Of a stretch of DNA of 64,000 nt, positions 63,510 to 64,000 are shown one piece after another. A model generated the notes under the pieces. It was not told the origin of the DNA and searched no databases. It was given only the letters and a program-made list of their open reading frames with translations. The position numbers and the translations under genes were made by a program. Numbering within the stretch: the first letter of the stretch is position 1; each line of letters opens with the position of its first letter. Origin of the DNA: Dinochytrium kinnereticum (Eukaryota; Chytridiomycota; Chytridiomycetes; Chytridiales; Chytridiaceae); assembly GCA_027604005.1 (NCBI GenBank), contig JADGJT010000058.1:1-64000 (forward strand), read 5' to 3'.

Positions 63510-63655
63510 CAAGTAATAGAACACAAAGAAAGGATAATTAAGTAAGCAGATCAATTACAGCATTAAAGAAAATAAACACTGGCACTGTGATAAGAATATC
63601 ACTGGTAAGTTGGATACAAGAAGTTTATGAGATTTAGGCTTGGAGATGTTCACGC

Positions 63656-63995
63656 CTATTGCTGAGGAGCGGTTCTTGTTGACAAGAGCTGCATGACACC
63701 TCGCGCAAGACCGGTGATGGAGAGACGGCTGGGGTTTTGTGGAGCAGTGGCTAGGAAAGGGTGGCTGGGGGCGGAGAACACGTCATTAATCCATGGGGCG
63801 TTGATGCTGAGGGTCGCGTTGTGTGGGAAGGGGGTTGTGATAGTTAGGACGGAAAGCGAATTAAGGTTAGGACTTATGGTTAATACGCAAAGAAAGGAAG
63901 TTGAGCATGTTTACTTGCCTCTCTGAACTGGAGGATTGCATGAGCAGGTCAAAGACGGTGGTCTCTGTGACCTTGTCTGTGAAGTTTTCGGGCAT
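63656..63995 (-). CDS. Small unknown protein with GC-AG intron
   Basis: Two exons (63919-63995, 63656-63806) give 75 residues starting MPENFTDKVTETTVFDLLMQ and ending LLSTRTAPQQ. The first donor is AG|GCAAGT, the classic strong context of GC-AG introns. The acceptor CCCTCAG keeps phase, and the branch point TCCTAAC is visible about 30 bp upstream. I cannot name the family. It is acidic then Pro/Ser-rich, with no signal peptide or membrane segment. The gene starts within 6 bp of the window edge, and an upstream exon outside is possible. Confidence 0.55.
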
Positions 63996-64000
63996 GGTAG

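Overview
The window is nuclear DNA of a zoosporic (flagellated) fungus, most likely a chytrid or close relative. Almost every gene is split by very short GT-AG introns, many of 35-60 bp, with CTAAC/CTGAC-like branch points. Genes are tightly packed on both strands. Fungal traits (Ecm33-type GPI wall protein, Pwp2, an AGC kinase) sit beside genes kept mainly by ciliated eukaryotes: a Cep164-type distal appendage protein, a sperm-tail PG-rich repeat protein and a six-helix cyclic-nucleotide-gated channel. I cannot name the species.

Layout. 0-1.6 kb: broken Ty3/gypsy chromovirus integrase. 2-12.2 kb: ribosomal protein uL15, a Pch2/TRIP13 ATPase, a long disordered protein, GID8 (plus strand) and PWP2. 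12.2-13.3 kb: a 10-N assembly gap, an acidic ORF remnant and an inverted copy of an ADAT1 gene segment. 13.3-25.2 kb: a class IV aminotransferase-like gene, Dicer, an unknown ORF and coatomer alpha. 26-30.8 kb: Cep164-like protein and a Trp-motif protein. 31.2-38.7 kb: ADAT1, ALDH7A1, and the head-to-head pair TGS1/CNOT11. 39-47 kb: PH-domain protein, G-protein gamma, a lipase and an Ecm33-like protein. 47.7-53.1 kb: PG-rich repeat protein, a DUF1764-type protein and the CNG/HCN-like channel. 53.5-64 kb: sepiapterin-reductase-like SDR, ALKBH1, AGC kinase, ARL2, a large unknown protein, a lysine-methyltransferase-like protein and a small protein with a GC-AG intron.

Themes. Several genes act on RNA: Dicer, the tRNA deaminase ADAT1, the cap hypermethylase TGS1, the deadenylase subunit CNOT11, PWP2 in the SSU processome, and possibly ALKBH1. 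A second group fits zoospore motility and sensing: Cep164-like, PG-rich repeat protein, CNG channel and perhaps G-gamma. These are scattered among housekeeping genes; I see no operon-like cluster.

Most notable observations: an intron-containing duplicated fragment of ADAT1 lies inverted about 19 kb from the intact gene. ADAT1 itself needs a non-canonical GA donor for its first intron. TGS1 and CNOT11 have start codons sharing two bases. I found no convincing tRNA, rRNA, CRISPR or prokaryote-type element. No single wholly new system is demonstrable from sequence alone; the best leads are the ADAT1 pair, the large unknown gene at 59.4-62.4 kb, and the cilium/sensory gene set.
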